Positions 1 through 8,928 of a stretch of DNA of 60,757 nucleotides are shown here, piece by piece. Within the stretch, counting starts at the first letter, position 1, and the number at the start of each line of letters is the position of its first letter. A program made the position numbers and the translations under genes. Source of the DNA: Rhodobacteraceae bacterium MED-G08 (GTDB lineage: Bacteria; Pseudomonadota; Alphaproteobacteria; Rhodobacterales; Rhodobacteraceae); the NCBI GenBank assembly GCA_002457055.1, contig NTKT01000015.1, positions 1-60,757 of the forward strand. Reading direction: 5' to 3'. The notes beneath the pieces are model-generated. The model searched no databases. It worked only from the letters and a program-made list of their open reading frames with translations, and was not told the origin of the DNA.

Positions 1-1
1 A

Positions 2-166
2 ACAGATTCACCGTCAGAGGCTGTTCAAGAAATGGAACGATTAATGCGTCTCAACGAAGATGTGATGCGAGTTTTAACTATTAAAGTTGATAAACACGAC
101 GAAGGTCCATCAGTTCAAATGCATAAACGAGATGATCGCGGCGACAGGCGCGAACAGCACGATTAG
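2..166 (+). CDS. rpsF: 30S ribosomal protein S6, C-terminal part (5' truncated)
   Basis: This frame is open from the left edge of the window and ends at the TAG at 164-166. The 54 visible residues include the conserved C-terminal S6 segment ([14 protein letters not shown]) followed by a charged tail rich in Asp, Arg and His. S6 binds the central domain of 16S rRNA together with S18. The gene lies 20 bases before rpsR, which gives the usual bacterial order rpsF-rpsR-rplI. The N-terminal half lies outside the window, so the start cannot be seen. Confidence 0.93.
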   Translation, partial: TDSPSEAVQEMERLMRLNEDVMRVLTIKVDKHDEGPSVQMHKRDDRGDRREQHD

Positions 167-186
167 GCCTGTAAGGAGTTTTCAAA

Positions 187-414
187 ATGACAAACAAACC
201 GTTTTTTCGCAGAAAGAAAGTGTGTCCATTCTCAAGTGAGAATGCCCCAAAAATTGATTATAAAGACACAAAATTGCTTCAAAGATACATATCAGAACGT
301 GGAAAAGTTGTGCCATCAAGAATCACAGCGGTTTCTGCAAAAAAGCAACGAGAATTGGCCCGTGCTATAAAACGTGCACGCTTCTTAGCGCTATTACCTT
401 ACGCCGTTAAGTAG
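187..414 (+). CDS. rpsR: 30S ribosomal protein S18
   Basis: The 75-residue basic protein is a complete S18. It has the conserved segment [20 protein letters not shown] in the middle and the [20 protein letters not shown] block near the C terminus. Length and motifs match the bacterial family. S18 pairs with S6 in the platform of the small ribosomal subunit. A good ribosome binding site (AAGGAG) precedes the ATG. It sits between rpsF and rplI with short gaps, so the three are probably co-transcribed. Confidence 0.98.
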   Translation: MTNKPFFRRKKVCPFSSENAPKIDYKDTKLLQRYISERGKVVPSRITAVSAKKQRELARAIKRARFLALLPYAVK

Positions 415-431
415 GAAGAGAGGTAGACACA

Positions 432-1055
432 ATGCAAGTTATTCTTTTGGAAAGAGTATCAAAACTAGGCCAGATGGGCGACGTGGTTGACGTTAAACCA
501 GGCTATGCAAGAAATTTTCTACTGCCTCAAGGAAAGGCGCAAACAGCATCAGAAACTAATATTGCTGCTTTTGAAAGGCAGAAATCTCAGCTCGAGGCCC
601 AAAATTTAGAAACTAAGAAAGAAGCAGATGCACTTTTAGGAAAGCTGGATGGGCAGACTTTTATAGTCATTAGATCTGCATCAGACTCGGGAGCTCTTTA
701 TGGGTCGGTTTCTCCAAGAGATGCAGCGGAAGTCGCTACTTCTGCAGGGTTTTCTATTGACCGTAAGCAAATTTCTCTGGTTAAGCCTATCAAGGAGCTT
801 GGGCTGCATGAAATGTCTGTTGTTTTACACCCAGAAGTGACGGCAACGATAGTTCTTAATGTAGCCAGGTCGAACGAAGAGGCTGAGCTACAAGCATCCG
901 GTAAATCCATTCAAGATGTTGCTGCTGAGGCAGAGGCAGAAGCTGAGTTTGAAATAGCAGAATTATTTGACGATATTGGAAGCGCAGCTCTTGATGAAGA
1001 AGTAGCGGAAGATCAGGAAGCAAACACTAAAGAGGCCGACGAAACTAATTCTTAG
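432..1055 (+). CDS. rplI: 50S ribosomal protein L9 with long acidic tail
   Basis: The first 150 or so residues are a canonical L9: an N-terminal rRNA-binding domain ([19 protein letters not shown], then [11 protein letters not shown]), a connecting helix and a C-terminal domain. About 55 further residues form a tail rich in Glu, Ala and Asp, making the protein 207 residues against about 150 in E. coli. Such acidic extensions are, as far as I know, common in Rhodobacterales L9. The gene closes the S6-S18-L9 operon and is followed by an intrinsic terminator. Confidence 0.97.
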   Translation: MQVILLERVSKLGQMGDVVDVKPGYARNFLLPQGKAQTASETNIAAFERQKSQLEAQNLETKKEADALLGKLDGQTFIVIRSASDSGALYGSVSPRDAAEVATSAGFSIDRKQISLVKPIKELGLHEMSVVLHPEVTATIVLNVARSNEEAELQASGKSIQDVAAEAEAEAEFEIAELFDDIGSAALDEEVAEDQEANTKEADETNS

Positions 1056-1073
1056 TTTGTTTTACCAATTATA

Positions 1074-1109
1074 ATAAAAAAATGAGCCCTAGTGAGGCTC
1101 ATTTTTTTG
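1074..1109 (+). terminator. Rho-independent terminator after rplI
   Basis: A perfect 7-bp inverted repeat, ATGAGCC (1082-1088) and GGCTCAT (1096-1102), is flanked by an A-run on the left and seven T residues on the right. This is a textbook intrinsic terminator for the rpsF-rpsR-rplI transcript. The A and T runs would extend the stem, so it could act weakly in the other direction too. Confidence 0.9.
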
Positions 1110-1320
1110 TGTGTTGCCAAAAAAAGAAATATTCTTTCCAATTATTACTTTATTTCAATAATATTCGTAATAAAATTAAAAAATATCGTTAAATTATCGC
1201 TAAATAGAGCCATTTCTAGTTGACCAATCTTTTTGTTGTTCATATGTTGGCCTTTGCGAGTGAATTAGAGCAAATTTTATCGATTTACTAATTAGTTAAA
1301 GAGTGAGCAGGAGTTTCTAT

Positions 1321-3078
1321 ATGACTAGCCAAATGACTGGAGCCAAAATGGTAGTAAAAGCCTTAAAGGATCAAGGGGTAGATACTGTGTTTGGATACCC
1401 GGGTGGAGCAGTACTGCCAATCTACGATGAAATTTTCCAACAAAATGAGATAAGGCATATCCTAGTTAGACATGAACAAGGAGCAGTTCATGCGGCTGAA
1501 GGATACGCTAGGTCAACTGGAAAACCTGGAGTGGTTTTAGTAACATCTGGACCAGGCGCGACTAACGCTGTTACAGGATTGACCGACGCTTTAATGGATT
1601 CTATTCCTTTAGTTGTTCTTACTGGACAGGTACCTACCTTTATGATCGGCTCAGACGCTTTTCAGGAAGCAGATACGGTTGGGATCACAAGACCATGTAC
1701 TAAACACAATTGGCTGGTTAAAGACACAGATCAGTTGGCACCGATTTTACATGAAGCTTTTCATGTTGCAAAATCTGGTCGCCCAGGGCCTGTTTTAGTT
1801 GATATTCCAAAAGATGTTCAATTTGCTTCTGGTTTTTACATTTCAAATAAAAAAGCACCAACCTCCCAATACAGGCCTAAATTAAAAGGCGATATTGAAC
1901 AAATTACAAAACTCGTTGAAGCAATTGAACAATCGGAAAAACCAATTTTTTACACAGGTGGCGGAGTGATTAATTCTGGCACAGGTGCGAGCCAACTTCT
2001 GAGAGAATTGGTTAAAGGTACTAATTTCCCAATAACTTCCACTCTAATGGGCTTGGGGTGCTATCCCGCGTCCGGCAGCAACTGGCTTGGAATGTTAGGA
2101 ATGCATGGGCTTTACGAGGCCAACATGGCGATGCACGATTGCGATCTTATGATAAATATCGGTGCTCGATTTGATGATCGGATTACCGGTAGAATAGATG
2201 CTTTTAGCCCAAGCTCTAAAAAAGCGCACATTGATATTGATCCATCATCTATTAATAAAGTAATTCACGTTGACATTCCTATCATAGGCGATATTGCACA
2301 CGTATTAGATGACGTTTTGAATATGTGGAAAGCCCGAGGACGTAAGACGAACTCTGCCGCTATCGATAAATGGTGGAGCCAAATAAGCGAATGGCGATCT
2401 GTTAAGTGTCTGGACTATAAAAATAGTAAAAAGACAATTAAACCACAATTTGCGCTTGAGCGTCTAGAACAACTTACTCGGAGTAGAGCAGACCGGTTTA
2501 TATGCACTGAAGTTGGTCAGCATCAAATGTGGGCTGCTCAGTTCTTAGGTTTTGAGGAACCCAATCAATGGATGACTTCAGGCGGACTTGGAACAATGGG
2601 TTATGGCTTTCCTGCATCAATAGGCGTGCAAATTGCTCACCCAAAGGCATTGGTTATTAATGTCGCTGGCGAGGCTAGTTGGCTGATGAATATGCAGGAA
2701 ATGGGTACGGCAGTCCAATATAAGTTACCTGTTAAGCAATTTATATTAAATAACGAAAGATTGGGTATGGTAAGACAATGGCAAGAGTTGCTGCACGGTG
2801 AACGCTACTCTCACAGCTGGTCTGATGCCCTTCCCGACTTTGTGAAATTGGCAGATGCATTTGGTGCAAAAGGCATCATGGTATCAGATCCTGCAGATTT
2901 AGATGATGCTATTATGGAAATGCTGTCTTACGATGGTCCGGTTCTCTTTGATTGTTTAGTTGAGAAACATGAGAACTGCTTCCCAATGATCCCGTCTGGG
3001 GAGCCTCATAACAAAATGTTGTTAGGAGAAGCGACAACGGAGGACGCCATAGGAAGCAGCGGGGCAGTATTAGTATGA
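1321..3078 (+). CDS. ilvB: acetolactate synthase, large (catalytic) subunit
   Basis: Thiamine-diphosphate enzyme that condenses two pyruvates, or pyruvate with 2-oxobutyrate, in the first common step of valine, leucine and isoleucine synthesis. The N-terminal domain carries the catalytic Glu in RHEQGAVHAAEGYA (about residue 52), the middle domain has the ARFDDRITG segment, and the C-terminal domain has NNERLGMVRQWQELLHGERY. The TPP/metal motif reads AGEAS at residues 449-453 where GDG or GDA is expected, so Glu451 replaces the usual Asp. I place the start at the ATG at 1321 because CAGGAG lies seven bases upstream; an in-frame GTG at 1303 has no good ribosome binding site. ilvN follows 22 bases downstream. 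Confidence 0.96.
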   Translation: MTSQMTGAKMVVKALKDQGVDTVFGYPGGAVLPIYDEIFQQNEIRHILVRHEQGAVHAAEGYARSTGKPGVVLVTSGPGATNAVTGLTDALMDSIPLVVLTGQVPTFMIGSDAFQEADTVGITRPCTKHNWLVKDTDQLAPILHEAFHVAKSGRPGPVLVDIPKDVQFASGFYISNKKAPTSQYRPKLKGDIEQITKLVEAIEQSEKPIFYTGGGVINSGTGASQLLRELVKGTNFPITSTLMGLGCYPASGSNWLGMLGMHGLYEANMAMHDCDLMINIGARFDDRITGRIDAFSPSSKKAHIDIDPSSINKVIHVDIPIIGDIAHVLDDVLNMWKARGRKTNSAAIDKWWSQISEWRSVKCLDYKNSKKTIKPQFALERLEQLTRSRADRFICTEVGQHQMWAAQFLGFEEPNQWMTSGGLGTMGYGFPASIGVQIAHPKALVINVAGEASWLMNMQEMGTAVQYKLPVKQFILNNERLGMVRQWQELLHGERYSHSWSDALPDFVKLADAFGAKGIMVSDPADLDDAIMEMLSYDGPVLFDCLVEKHENCFPMIPSGEPHNKMLLGEATTEDAIGSSGAVLV

Positions 3079-3100
3079 GAATTTACTTCGTAGGTTACAG

Positions 3101-3658
3101 ATGTCAGCATTAAAAATAAAAAAAGGATCTAGCAAGCATTCTGCTTATGATCTTAGGTCTACTTTTGGTGATGAAATACAAACACATACCTTAGCAATAT
3201 TAGTTGATAATGAGGCTGGAGTTCTTGCTCGCGTAATAGGGCTTTTCTCAGGCCGCGGATACAATATCGATAGTCTAACGGTAGCAGAGGTTGACCACGA
3301 GGGTCATCTCAGTCGAATTACAATCGTAACAACAGGCACTCCTCAGGTTATTGAACAAATAAAAGCCCAATTAGGACGAATTGTACCTGTTCATGAGGTA
3401 CACGATTTAACTGTAGACGGCCCTCATGTAGAGCGAGAGCTTGCTCTGCTCAAGGTTGGAGGAAAAGGTGAAAAACGAGTAGAAGCATTACGTTTAGCGG
3501 ACATTTTTAGGGCAAACGTGGTAGATAGCACGCTAGACAGCTTTACTTTTCAAATCACCGGCACACCAGAAAAAGTTGATGCATTTGCAGAATTGATGCG
3601 TCCGCTGGGCCTTATAGAAATTGCCAGAACGGGTGTAGCAGCTCTGTCTCGCGGCTGA
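3101..3658 (+). CDS. ilvN: acetolactate synthase, small (regulatory) subunit
   Basis: 185 residues. An N-terminal ACT domain (LAILVDNEAGVLARVIGLFS, then GRGYNIDSLTV; residues about 30-105) binds feedback-inhibiting valine in this family. The second half is the ALS small-subunit C-terminal domain (KVGGKGEKRVEALRLADIF, and a final PLGLIEIARTG). It activates the catalytic subunit encoded just upstream and makes it sensitive to end product. The 22-base gap implies one transcript. A 15- to 20-residue N-terminal extension precedes the ACT domain, which I believe is usual in this lineage. Confidence 0.96.
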   Translation: MSALKIKKGSSKHSAYDLRSTFGDEIQTHTLAILVDNEAGVLARVIGLFSGRGYNIDSLTVAEVDHEGHLSRITIVTTGTPQVIEQIKAQLGRIVPVHEVHDLTVDGPHVERELALLKVGGKGEKRVEALRLADIFRANVVDSTLDSFTFQITGTPEKVDAFAELMRPLGLIEIARTGVAALSRG

Positions 3659-3704
3659 ACAACAAGCTGAAAATATTGTCGTTTTCAATTTAGTCAGGTG
3701 TCGT

Positions 3705-3735
3705 TTTGAGCTAGCCTCAAATAGTATCTTTTTTT
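3705..3735 (+). terminator. possible weak terminator after ilvN
   Basis: A short inverted repeat, TTTGAG (3705-3710) and CTCAAA (3716-3721) around a five-base loop, is followed after a few bases by a run of T. The stem is only six pairs and the T-run is displaced, so termination would be weak. It could separate ilvBN from the Rieske gene. Confidence 0.3.
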
Positions 3736-3762
3736 ATCAATATAAAAAAATTGAGCCAGACA

Positions 3763-4911
3763 ATGGAAAAGACAGCTAGACTAAATCAGGTGTGCTTACC
3801 AGTAGATGAAGCAAATGGGCTTCCAAATGAACATTACACTTGCCCATCTGTTTTTAAAGAAGAAAAAGATATCCTACTTTTTGGAAAATGGAGTGGGCTG
3901 GCAGTTTCAGCTCAAATTCCAAATATAGGAGACGCTGTGCCTATTTCTTTTCAGGGCACTCCTTTATTTATTATTCGCACTAAAAAAAACAAAGTAAAAG
4001 TTTTTCAAAACACTTGTCGACATCGCGGCATGATACTTATTGATAGAGTGAAATCTATAGAAGGAGCTATCAGATGTCCCTATCATAGCTGGTGTTATTC
4101 CACAGAAGGCAGTCTAATCAGCACACCTCATGTGGGGGGGCCAGGTAGAAATCTGCATGATGCTATTGATAGGTCTGAATTAGGATTAACTGAAATTCGA
4201 AGCCACGTATGGATGGGTGTAATTTGGATAAATCTTTCCGGAGACGCACCAAAATTTGAAGACAACATGAAAGAATTGATAGATAGATGGTCAGACTTCG
4301 ATAGACCCCTTTTTCACGGAGGTAAGGAGAGTTCATTTACGATCGAAGTTGCAGCAAATTGGAAATTGGCGGTAGAAAATTATTGTGAAAGTTATCATTT
4401 ACCTTGGGTGCACCCTGGCTTGAACATTTACTCCAAATTAGAAGATCATTATCACATTGAACACAAAAATAAATTTTCGGGCCAGGGAACAAGAGTTTAT
4501 CAGCAGCTAAAAGATGGGAACGGTAACGTTTTTCCTGATTTTGCTGATTTAAATGCTAAATGGGAAACTGCCGCTGAATACATTGCAGTTTATCCTAATG
4601 TTCTACTGGGTGTTCATAGGGATCATGCGTTTGTAATTATCCTAATACCAGATGGTCCTGAGAAAACATATGAACACATTCACCTATTTTATTCTAAGGA
4701 AAACACTCCGGAGCAATTGCGGCTCCAAAATATGAAACAATGGAAGCTAGTTTTCGAGGAAGATGTTCCAGTCGTCGAGGGCATGCAACGAGGACGTTAC
4801 GCGGTAAATTTTGATGGTGGTAGATTTTCACCCGCGATGGATAATCCTACTCATTGTTTTCATTGTTGGGTTGCTAATGAGGTCCAAAATGGACTCAAGC
4901 ATAAAAAATAA
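3763..4911 (+). CDS. Rieske non-haem iron oxygenase, alpha subunit
   Basis: Terminal oxygenase of the ring-hydroxylating or demethylating type. The Rieske [2Fe-2S] motif is complete: C85-x-H87 (CRHRG) and C105-x2-H108 (CPYH). The catalytic iron site has His212 and His217 in YHLPWVHPG, and the residue three before the first His is Glu209, not the common bridging Asp. A bridging Glu is known from the quaternary-ammonium group (carnitine CntA, stachydrine demethylase and relatives), so a methylated amine substrate is a reasonable inference. No reductase or ferredoxin gene is adjacent. The start is uncertain: ATG at 3763 is used, and an in-frame TTG lies at 3751. Confidence 0.88.
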   Translation: MEKTARLNQVCLPVDEANGLPNEHYTCPSVFKEEKDILLFGKWSGLAVSAQIPNIGDAVPISFQGTPLFIIRTKKNKVKVFQNTCRHRGMILIDRVKSIEGAIRCPYHSWCYSTEGSLISTPHVGGPGRNLHDAIDRSELGLTEIRSHVWMGVIWINLSGDAPKFEDNMKELIDRWSDFDRPLFHGGKESSFTIEVAANWKLAVENYCESYHLPWVHPGLNIYSKLEDHYHIEHKNKFSGQGTRVYQQLKDGNGNVFPDFADLNAKWETAAEYIAVYPNVLLGVHRDHAFVIILIPDGPEKTYEHIHLFYSKENTPEQLRLQNMKQWKLVFEEDVPVVEGMQRGRYAVNFDGGRFSPAMDNPTHCFHCWVANEVQNGLKHKK

Positions 4912-5122
4912 AATCGATTTAGAGGAAAAAATTTTAACTGCCCACCAGAATAATGATGGAGTAAAATTAGCAGAGTTATACGCTAAAGCCGCATATACAA
5001 CATCTAATTTAAACAAGGCCTGTTTTTTCATGGTGAATGCTTACACTCTTGCTCTGGAGTGTAACCACCCTGATACGTTATCCTTCTTTCAGTTTCTGCA
5101 AAAATACGATAGAGAAAAATAA
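4889..5122 (+). CDS. small helical protein downstream of Rieske oxygenase
   Basis: 77 residues, predicted mostly helical, with a tetratricopeptide-like feel (KLAELYAKAAYTTSNLNKAC, then ACFFMVNAYTLALECNHPD). No signal peptide or membrane segment. The start chosen at 4889 has GAGG six bases upstream and overlaps the oxygenase gene by 23 bases, which suggests translational coupling. A longer open frame back to 4811 only shadows the oxygenase gene. I do not recognise a named family. The position suggests a partner or stability factor for the oxygenase, but that is inference from context alone. Confidence 0.75.
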   Translation: MDSSIKNKIDLEEKILTAHQNNDGVKLAELYAKAAYTTSNLNKACFFMVNAYTLALECNHPDTLSFFQFLQKYDREK

Positions 5123-5182
5123 CAGTCTTCCGCGTTAGGAATGCTATTTTCTGTAAAACTAATTTTTAACAAAGGAATTTCA

Positions 5183-6247
5183 TTGAGGAAAAGCCTTTTA
5201 TATACGGTATTTTTATTAGCGCTTGGAGGATCAGCCGGCTGGTTAACATCAAAAACCCTAATGCCACTGCCTTGGATGATAGGTTCATTATTAATGTGTG
5301 CTGTATGGTCAATTAATTTTGGAACTAAAATAATTCCTGAAAATTACACTTTCCCACAAAAATTCAGAAATTACTTTGTGGCGATAATTGGCGTAATGAT
5401 TGGATTACAGGTTACTGCTGATCTCATACTTCAGATAACTGATTATCTACCGAGTTTATTAGGTTTAATTGTTTTTAGTTGGTGCGCCCATTTTTTGAAC
5501 TATAAAATTTTAACAAAGTTTGGAAAATATGATCGAGCCACAGCATTTTTCTCCTCTGCGCCCGGTGGGTTAATGGAAAGTATAGCCATGTCTGAAGAGT
5601 ATGGCGGAGAAATAAAAATCGTCACTCTTCTGCAATTCTTACGTATAATTTTGGTAATAATTCTAGTTCCAATCATAATTTCAATTTGGTTTGGAGCTCC
5701 AGTTGGAAGTGCAGCCGGAATTACCATACAAGAAAATGCAGCGATCACTTTAATTGACCTAATTTACATCTTTTTTTTAGTAATTGTAGGCTTGAGTCTA
5801 GGATCGCGCTTAAGGATACCTGCTGGGCACTTGTTTGGCCCGATGCTTTTAACAGTTTTTGTTACTTTGGGCACAGATGCTAACATTCAACTTCCCAATA
5901 TACTGATTTTAGTCGCACAGGTTGTAATCGGAGCCAGCCTGGGCGCAAGATTTTATGGGATAGATAAAAATATTCTTTTCATTGCAATTCGATTATCAAC
6001 ATTGTCGGTAGTCACAATGCTTATCTTGGCGTTCATTTTTGTATTAGTGCTCCAAAGCTTATCAGACTTGTCCGTGGTTACGCTTTTTATATCCTTTGCA
6101 CCTGGCGGCGTCACAGAAATGTCATTAATTGCTTTGACTGTTGCCTCAAGTCCAGCTTTAGTAAGCGCTCATCATATTTTTCGAATTGTAATTACCGTCT
6201 CATTATTAGGGTTTATTTACAAAAAGTGTATAGATAAAGTACATTAG
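5183..6247 (+). CDS. AbrB-family membrane protein (duplicated membrane domain)
   Basis: Polytopic inner-membrane protein of about 354 residues with around ten hydrophobic helices and an internal duplication. The two halves each carry a Pro-Gly-Gly re-entrant-like motif: FFSSAPGGLMESIAMSEE and ISFAPGGVTEMSLIALTVAS. This matches the Gram-negative AbrB duplication family, often mislabelled as a transcription regulator; it is probably a transporter of unknown substrate. The TTG at 5183 is preferred because AAAGGA lies six to seven bases upstream; the ATG at 5141 has its AGGA directly abutting. It follows the small helical gene closely, so it may serve the same pathway as the Rieske oxygenase. Confidence 0.82.
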   Translation: MRKSLLYTVFLLALGGSAGWLTSKTLMPLPWMIGSLLMCAVWSINFGTKIIPENYTFPQKFRNYFVAIIGVMIGLQVTADLILQITDYLPSLLGLIVFSWCAHFLNYKILTKFGKYDRATAFFSSAPGGLMESIAMSEEYGGEIKIVTLLQFLRIILVIILVPIIISIWFGAPVGSAAGITIQENAAITLIDLIYIFFLVIVGLSLGSRLRIPAGHLFGPMLLTVFVTLGTDANIQLPNILILVAQVVIGASLGARFYGIDKNILFIAIRLSTLSVVTMLILAFIFVLVLQSLSDLSVVTLFISFAPGGVTEMSLIALTVASSPALVSAHHIFRIVITVSLLGFIYKKCIDKVH

Positions 6248-6293
6248 AGTAGGTAAAACGGCCTGCTTAAATTATAAGGACAGTAGCAATTTG

Positions 6294-8102
6294 TCATCCC
6301 TTTTTATCTTCAAGTAACAACCATTCTTCCATAATTTCATCCAGTTTAAGGTTACGTTCCGCCAACGCAGTTGAGGCTTTATCAAATTTTTTTTGATCAG
6401 ACACATAAAGGTCATCGATCGACAAGAAATCTTCTAATTTTTTTATTTCTAACTCAAGCCTTTCAACCTCTCTCGGAATCTCACTCAGCCTATGGTGATC
6501 CATGAATGATAAATTTACATTCTTCTTTTTTGCATGCAAATCCATCATGGTTTTGGACTTTACGGATTTTCGATCAGTATTTTTTTGGCTTTTATCCACT
6601 GAACGATTGTTTAAGTATGTTCTGTAACCCCCGGTAAAATCGATTATTTTACCATTTCCTTCAAAAAATAAAACTCGAGTTGCCACCTGCTCAACAAAAT
6701 CTCTATCATGACTAATCAAAATAATTGTACCGTCGTAATCACAAAGTATTTCCTGCAATAAATCTAGTGTCTCTATATCCAAGTCATTGGTTGGCTCATC
6801 CAACAATAATAAATTGCTCTTTTTAGCCATTAGTTTCGCAAGAATTAACCTAGATTTTTCACCCCCAGAAAGAGAACGCACTGGTGCCCTTAAAGCACTG
6901 GGGTCAAACAAAAATTCTTTTAAATACCCAGCGGCATGTCTAGGTATACCTTTCACTAGTATCTGATCAGCTCTACCAGGAAGTGCAATTTCTGGGTCAC
7001 CTGCTAAGTTTTCCTGTAGACTTGCATCCATATTCAGACTGCCTTTATCCTGCTCAAAGATGGCAATACTTAAGTTTGTACCTCTCTTAATACTCCCCTC
7101 GTCGGGAGATAAATCTCTAAATAGAATATTTAATAGTGCGGTCTTTCCGACGCCATTTGCTCCAACTAAAGCAATCCGCTCTCCACGAGAAATTGTGACA
7201 CTAAATTTACCGCATATTGGCTTTCCATCAATTTTTTTACTGATAGACTGTGCTTCTAATACCTTTCGGCCAGAAATTTCACCAGATTGAAAAGACATTT
7301 TTGCAGTTTCTTGACGTTTTATTTGCAAATCATTTTCAAGCTTGAGCTCTTTCAGTGCTTTCAACCTACCCTGATTTCTTTTGCGTCTTGCAGAAATACC
7401 TTCGACGGCCCATACAGATTCTTCTTTTATGCGTCGCTTTAATTTATGGTTACGTGCATCCTCTTCAGCCCAAGTTTTATCTCGCCAATCTTCAAAATCA
7501 GCAAAATTTTTCTCATTTCGCCGAAGAATTCCCCTATCCAACCATAAAGTGGTTTTGGATACTGCTCGAAGAAATGCTCTATCGTGGCTAATTATCACTA
7601 TTCCACACTTTAAATTTCTCAATAGATCCTCGAGCCATTGAATACTTTCAATATCTAGGTGGTTGGTGGGTTCATCTAAAAGCATCAAATCTGGCGTTTC
7701 TGCTATTATTTTCGCCAATGCTGCTCGTCTAATTTCTCCACCAGACGCAAACTTTACCTCTTGTCTAAGATTTAACTTTAGCCCATTACTTATTGCCTCG
7801 ATTTTATAAATCTCATTACTACTTAATTTGCTTGCTGCAAAATCTCCTAAAGTAGAAAAAGAAGATAGGTCCGGATCCTGTTCCATAAGACTTATTTGAA
7901 TGCCCTTTTGCACAGCAACATGACCCGCATCGGGGACAATTTTACCAGCAATCAGTTTTAGAAGCGTTGATTTACCAGACCCATTTCGACCAACCAGACA
8001 TGTCCGCTCTCCCTTGTTCAAAACCAAATCTATATTTTTGAAAATATCATGCTTTCCAAAACCAAGGCTAACTTCGCTCAATTGGATTAAAGGGGCACTC
8101 AT
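6294..8102 (-). CDS. uup: ABC-F ATPase, Uup type
   Basis: Soluble protein of 602 residues with two ABC ATPase domains and no membrane segments. Domain one has Walker A GRNGSGKSTLLK, signature ASGGE and Walker B LMLLDEPTNHLD. Domain two has GANGVGKTALLN, LSGGEKSR and LLLLDEPTNDLD. A linker rich in Lys and Arg joins them, and a C-terminal coiled coil (about residues 510-600) is the hallmark of Uup. ABC-F proteins act on the ribosome or on branched DNA rather than in transport; Uup has been linked to transposon excision and translation factor activity. It is the last gene of the minus-strand group with olsB and bamE. Confidence 0.93.
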   Translation of the reverse strand: MSAPLIQLSEVSLGFGKHDIFKNIDLVLNKGERTCLVGRNGSGKSTLLKLIAGKIVPDAGHVAVQKGIQISLMEQDPDLSSFSTLGDFAASKLSSNEIYKIEAISNGLKLNLRQEVKFASGGEIRRAALAKIIAETPDLMLLDEPTNHLDIESIQWLEDLLRNLKCGIVIISHDRAFLRAVSKTTLWLDRGILRRNEKNFADFEDWRDKTWAEEDARNHKLKRRIKEESVWAVEGISARRKRNQGRLKALKELKLENDLQIKRQETAKMSFQSGEISGRKVLEAQSISKKIDGKPICGKFSVTISRGERIALVGANGVGKTALLNILFRDLSPDEGSIKRGTNLSIAIFEQDKGSLNMDASLQENLAGDPEIALPGRADQILVKGIPRHAAGYLKEFLFDPSALRAPVRSLSGGEKSRLILAKLMAKKSNLLLLDEPTNDLDIETLDLLQEILCDYDGTIILISHDRDFVEQVATRVLFFEGNGKIIDFTGGYRTYLNNRSVDKSQKNTDRKSVKSKTMMDLHAKKKNVNLSFMDHHRLSEIPREVERLELEIKKLEDFLSIDDLYVSDQKKFDKASTALAERNLKLDEIMEEWLLLEDKKG

Positions 8103-8135
8103 AACATACTGAACTAATTCAGAAAAATTAGCAGG

Positions 8136-8870
8136 TCAAGGCTTCTTCAGTAGAAACCGTTTCTTTGCAGGTGGTATTTTACTCACCTCCAAGCCTGTAA
8201 AAACATGAAGCGTGTTTAACTTATTATCTATAACAGCGTGATCGCTTACCCACCCCCCCATCAAAAGGTAAGCACGTAATAGCGGAGGCATCTTCATCAT
8301 TGCTGTCTTTAAATTAACTTCCGACCGAAGTTTTTTTGCAAATTTTAAAACAGATTGTGACTTTATACTTGGTAACATATTTTTTGGTCCTAAATATCGC
8401 GCGCGAAGAACAGCAAAACAATCGATATATTTTTTATAATCAGTTCCTTCGAATGAAGTACAACCAAATACAAAAACAATATTTCTTTTCTCAACGAACT
8501 GTGCCAAATAAGCCCAAACCAATCGCAATATATCTGGATCATTCGCAAAGGGGTCAGTGCATACCCGCCCCACCTCCAATACCGGTTTATCAAATCTTTC
8601 TAAAGCTTTGAGGTCATAATGAGCGGCAGAATAACCATTTTGAATACGCGAACCAGAGCTATAACAAGTATACCTAAAATAACCTACGACTTTGCGATGT
8701 CGCCTATCACGGATAATTATGTGATTAAATTTTTGATCATACTCATCTTTATCAAGCCCACTCTCATTTACCACTCCGAATGCTTTGTATCTAAATGCTT
8801 GAGCTTCTTTGATATCAACAGGATTTAAAGCTGGCTCGATATCAAACTTAGGATGAAAAAAAATCAACAA
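8136..8870 (-). CDS. olsB: L-ornithine N-alpha-acyltransferase (OlsB-like)
   Basis: GNAT-fold acyltransferase of 244 residues that transfers a 3-hydroxyacyl group from acyl-ACP to ornithine, giving lyso-ornithine lipid. Visible features are the N-terminal AFRYKAFG block, the acceptor region LEVGRVCTDP, and the C-terminal LLRAYLLMGGWVSDHAVID, typical of the OlsB/hemolysin-like family. Ornithine lipids replace phospholipids under phosphate limitation in marine bacteria, which fits a pelagic lifestyle (inference). The second enzyme, OlsA, is not in this window. Uup follows 33 bases downstream and bamE lies upstream on the same strand. Confidence 0.88.
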   Translation of the reverse strand: MLIFFHPKFDIEPALNPVDIKEAQAFRYKAFGVVNESGLDKDEYDQKFNHIIIRDRRHRKVVGYFRYTCYSSGSRIQNGYSAAHYDLKALERFDKPVLEVGRVCTDPFANDPDILRLVWAYLAQFVEKRNIVFVFGCTSFEGTDYKKYIDCFAVLRARYLGPKNMLPSIKSQSVLKFAKKLRSEVNLKTAMMKMPPLLRAYLLMGGWVSDHAVIDNKLNTLHVFTGLEVSKIPPAKKRFLLKKP

Positions 8871-8928
8871 TGTTTCTCCTATTAAAACGGAGTTACAGCA
8901 GGCTTATAAAGGTCAAACCAATCTTTAT

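Noticed and set aside
1244-1291. A 15-codon frame upstream of ilvB that might be a leader peptide for attenuation
   Set aside because: It has only a few Leu and Ile codons, none in a run, no clear ribosome binding site and no terminator/antiterminator pair after it.
4811-4888. Longer start of the small helical protein
   Set aside because: It lies inside the Rieske gene; the ATG at 4889 has a proper ribosome binding site.
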